Assembly: GCF_010993965.1 (NCBI RefSeq)
Contig: NZ_WIXM01000011.1
Location: forward strand, 40,560-104,559
Direction of reading: 5' to 3'
Source of the DNA: Gracilibacillus sp. YIM 98692
GTDB lineage: Bacteria; Bacillota; Bacilli; Bacillales; Amphibacillaceae
DNA length: 64,000 nt
This document shows, in pieces, positions 62,279-64,000 of this stretch. The notes beneath the pieces were generated by a model that had not been told where the DNA came from, ran no database searches, and saw nothing but the letters and a program-made list of their open reading frames with translations. The first letter of the stretch is position 1. Every line of letters begins with the position of its first letter. The translations under genes and the position numbers were made by a program.

Positions 62279-63535
62279 ATGAAGGTTTTAGTTATTGGAA
62301 GTGGTGGGCGTGAGCATATCATTGTTCAAAAATTAAAAGATAGTAAGCGTGTCGAGCAAATTTTCGCAGCACCTGGAAACGGTGGTATCGAAGCAGATGC
62401 AACATGTGTGGACATCAAGGACGATGCGATCGAAGAGCTCGTAGCATTTGCAAAAGAAGCAGAGATCGACTGGACCATTGTAGGACCTGAGGTTCCACTA
62501 ACTAAAGGTGTTGTCAATGCATTCCAAAATGAAGGCTTAAAAGTGTTCGGGCCAACAGAAGAAGCAGCGATTATTGAAGGAAGTAAAGATTTTGCTAAAG
62601 AGTTTATGCACAAGTACGACATCCCGACGGCAAAATACCAAACCTTTACAGACATTGATCAAGCCAAAGCTTATATTAAGCAAGAAGGTGCACCAATTGT
62701 CATTAAAGCTGATGGCTTAGCAGCAGGAAAAGGGGTAGTGGTTGCTCAAACTGAAGCAGAAGCAGAAGAAGCGGTAGAAAGCATGCTAGTAGGCAACCGT
62801 TTTGGTGATGCTGGAAGCCGAGTAGTGATTGAAGAATTCTTGGACGGAAGAGAATTCTCCCTTTTTGCATTTGTCGATGGGGAAGATGTTTATCCTATGG
62901 TGCCTGCACGTGATCATAAACGCGCATATGATAATGATGAAGGTCCAAATACTGGCGGTATGGGTGCCTTCTCCCCAGTACCAGGTCTAGATCCGAAGCA
63001 TGTGGAATACACGGTAGAAAAAATTTTAAAGCCCGCTGCAAAAGGTATGAAACAGGAAGGTCGTACCTATACAGGAGTACTGTATGGCGGGCTAATTGAA
63101 ACGAAAGCAGGACCAAAAGTCATTGAATTTAACGCACGTTTTGGCGACCCAGAAACGCAAGTGGTATTGCCTTTATTAGAGAATGATTTAATCCAGGTAA
63201 TAGAGGATGTCACCTCAGGAAAAGATCCACAATTGAGCTGGAAGGACGGTTATGCGATTGGAACTGTAGTCGCATCTCAAGGATATCCAGGCGCTTATCA
63301 AAAAAATGTCCCGCTGCCAGCGCTTGAAGAAGATGATCAAGTGTATGTGATCCACGCTGGAACAGGCAGTTCGGAAGGCGGAGGATTTCATTCAACAGGT
63401 GGTAGAGTGCTTCTCGTCGGTTCTATTCAAGATAGTCCAGAAAAAGCACAAAAAGAAATTTACCGCTATCTCAAACGATTTGATCAAACAGACGACTTTT
63501 TCTATCGAAAAGACATCGGTTTTAGCAAAGAATAG
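62279..63535 (+). CDS. purD: GAR synthetase
   Basis: A 418-residue ATP-grasp enzyme is read from the ATG at 62279 behind AAGGAGG. It ligates glycine to phosphoribosylamine. VIGSGGREHIIVQKL at the N terminus, VIKADGLAAGKGVVVA and IEFNARFGDPETQVVLPLL are conserved. Last gene of the pur operon. Confidence 0.97.
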   Translation: MKVLVIGSGGREHIIVQKLKDSKRVEQIFAAPGNGGIEADATCVDIKDDAIEELVAFAKEAEIDWTIVGPEVPLTKGVVNAFQNEGLKVFGPTEEAAIIEGSKDFAKEFMHKYDIPTAKYQTFTDIDQAKAYIKQEGAPIVIKADGLAAGKGVVVAQTEAEAEEAVESMLVGNRFGDAGSRVVIEEFLDGREFSLFAFVDGEDVYPMVPARDHKRAYDNDEGPNTGGMGAFSPVPGLDPKHVEYTVEKILKPAAKGMKQEGRTYTGVLYGGLIETKAGPKVIEFNARFGDPETQVVLPLLENDLIQVIEDVTSGKDPQLSWKDGYAIGTVVASQGYPGAYQKNVPLPALEEDDQVYVIHAGTGSSEGGGFHSTGGRVLLVGSIQDSPEKAQKEIYRYLKRFDQTDDFFYRKDIGFSKE

Positions 63536-63543
63536 TACACATC

Positions 63544-63581
63544 AAAGCTGCTAACCCTATAAAGGGTTAGCAGCTTTTTCT
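63544..63581 (+). terminator. Terminator of the pur operon
   Basis: A perfect 15-bp AAAGCTGCTAACCCT / AGGGTTAGCAGCTTT stem followed by T5. Confidence 0.93.
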
Positions 63582-63639
63582 TATTAATAATAGAACTATA
63601 ATACTAAGGAATTTTTTTAGAAAAAGAGAAAGTATAAAA

Positions 63640-64000
63640 AATAATGCGTAATATCCATAAACTACGACATAACTTTTGAAAACTCGTTTCACGATGAGTG
63701 CTTAATCCGACGCTGTGAAAAAATACTCGCTTTCCGGGGGCAGCACCTCAGCCTCCTCGCTCACGAAACCCGTTCGCTGTGGGGTCTTCGGAAGCTGCTC
63801 TTCCCCCAGGAGTCTCGCATTTTTTCACAGCTTGGACATAGTGCTCGTTTTAAGTGAGAAAAACCATAGTTCTTACTACTCACTAGCGGAAGAAATATAC
63901 GAAGACTCCTGCGTGAACAGCGCGAGCTGAAGATCCCGCAGGCAGCTTGCTGCCGAGGAAGCTGAAGCCGTGCCGCGTGCCTAGCAAGCCGTTCATTGCT
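63640..64000. repeat. Repeat family R4, copy 2 (cut by window end)
   Basis: It matches the 48020-48420 unit: ACTCGTTTCACGATGAGTGC, CTCGCTTTCC, GGTCTTCGGAAGC, ACTCCTGCGTGAACAGCG. It continues past the window. There is no gene after purD in the window. Confidence 0.8.

Noticed and set aside
1..64000. tRNA, rRNA or CRISPR arrays
   Set aside because: I looked for cloverleaf-type T-arm patterns and for regularly spaced 25-40-base repeats and saw none. The GGTTCGGGGGC string near 17,570 (minus strand) has no surrounding tRNA fold.

Overview
The window is AT-rich DNA from a Gram-positive, low-GC Bacillaceae member, probably a halotolerant relative of Oceanobacillus, Virgibacillus or Gracilibacillus. 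The reasons are AGGAGG-type ribosome binding sites with frequent TTG and GTG starts, a Bacillus subtilis-like gene order (yeaC-yeaD-yebA-guaA-pbuG-yebE-yebG-purEKBCSQLFMNHD), guanine riboswitches, PurR-type boxes, a LexA (DinR) box, and a NaChBac-type sodium channel. The genus is an inference.

Bases 1 to about 17,560 are the right-hand part of a prophage with a contractile-type tail; its left part lies outside the window. In order it carries baseplate and tail genes (gp25/W, J, I), a foreign-looking cassette (about 2,780-6,560), tail-fibre genes, holin and endolysin, then an accessory right arm. The cassette holds a ribbon-helix-helix-like protein, a Tad1-like cyclic-nucleotide sponge, a dCTP-deaminase-fold protein that has lost catalytic residues next to a two-helix membrane protein, an Acb2-like sponge with a second small membrane protein, an XRE repressor and a Xer-type recombinase. 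The right arm has a zinc-finger/membrane-protein pair, an SOS-controlled YolD gene, an XRE repressor, an operon of very small proteins leading to an FtsK/HerA-like ATPase and a replication-relaxation protein, and an Ltp-type superinfection-exclusion protein. The prophage seems to end at a copy of the groEL 3' end (17,544-17,561).

Bases 17,560-39,500 are ordinary chromosome: a LysR remnant, a DUF3231 protein, a phoX-tatA-tatC operon (Tat translocase next to its Tat-exported phosphatase), a sugar kinase, several transporters, a TetR-regulated region, a LacI regulator followed by an MFS transporter, YceI with a YodB-like redox regulator, uracil-DNA glycosylase, a voltage-gated Na+ channel and a K+ uptake subunit.

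Bases 39,900-63,540 are the conserved yea/yeb-guaA-pbuG-pur region. Three guanine riboswitches control guaA, pbuG and the pur operon; pbuG and purE also have paired PurR boxes. The twelve-gene pur operon encodes the enzymes from PRPP to IMP plus PurB.

Five families of short dispersed repeats occupy the gaps between genes. The most striking copy sits inside loop L3 of the guaA riboswitch; removing it restores a textbook aptamer.
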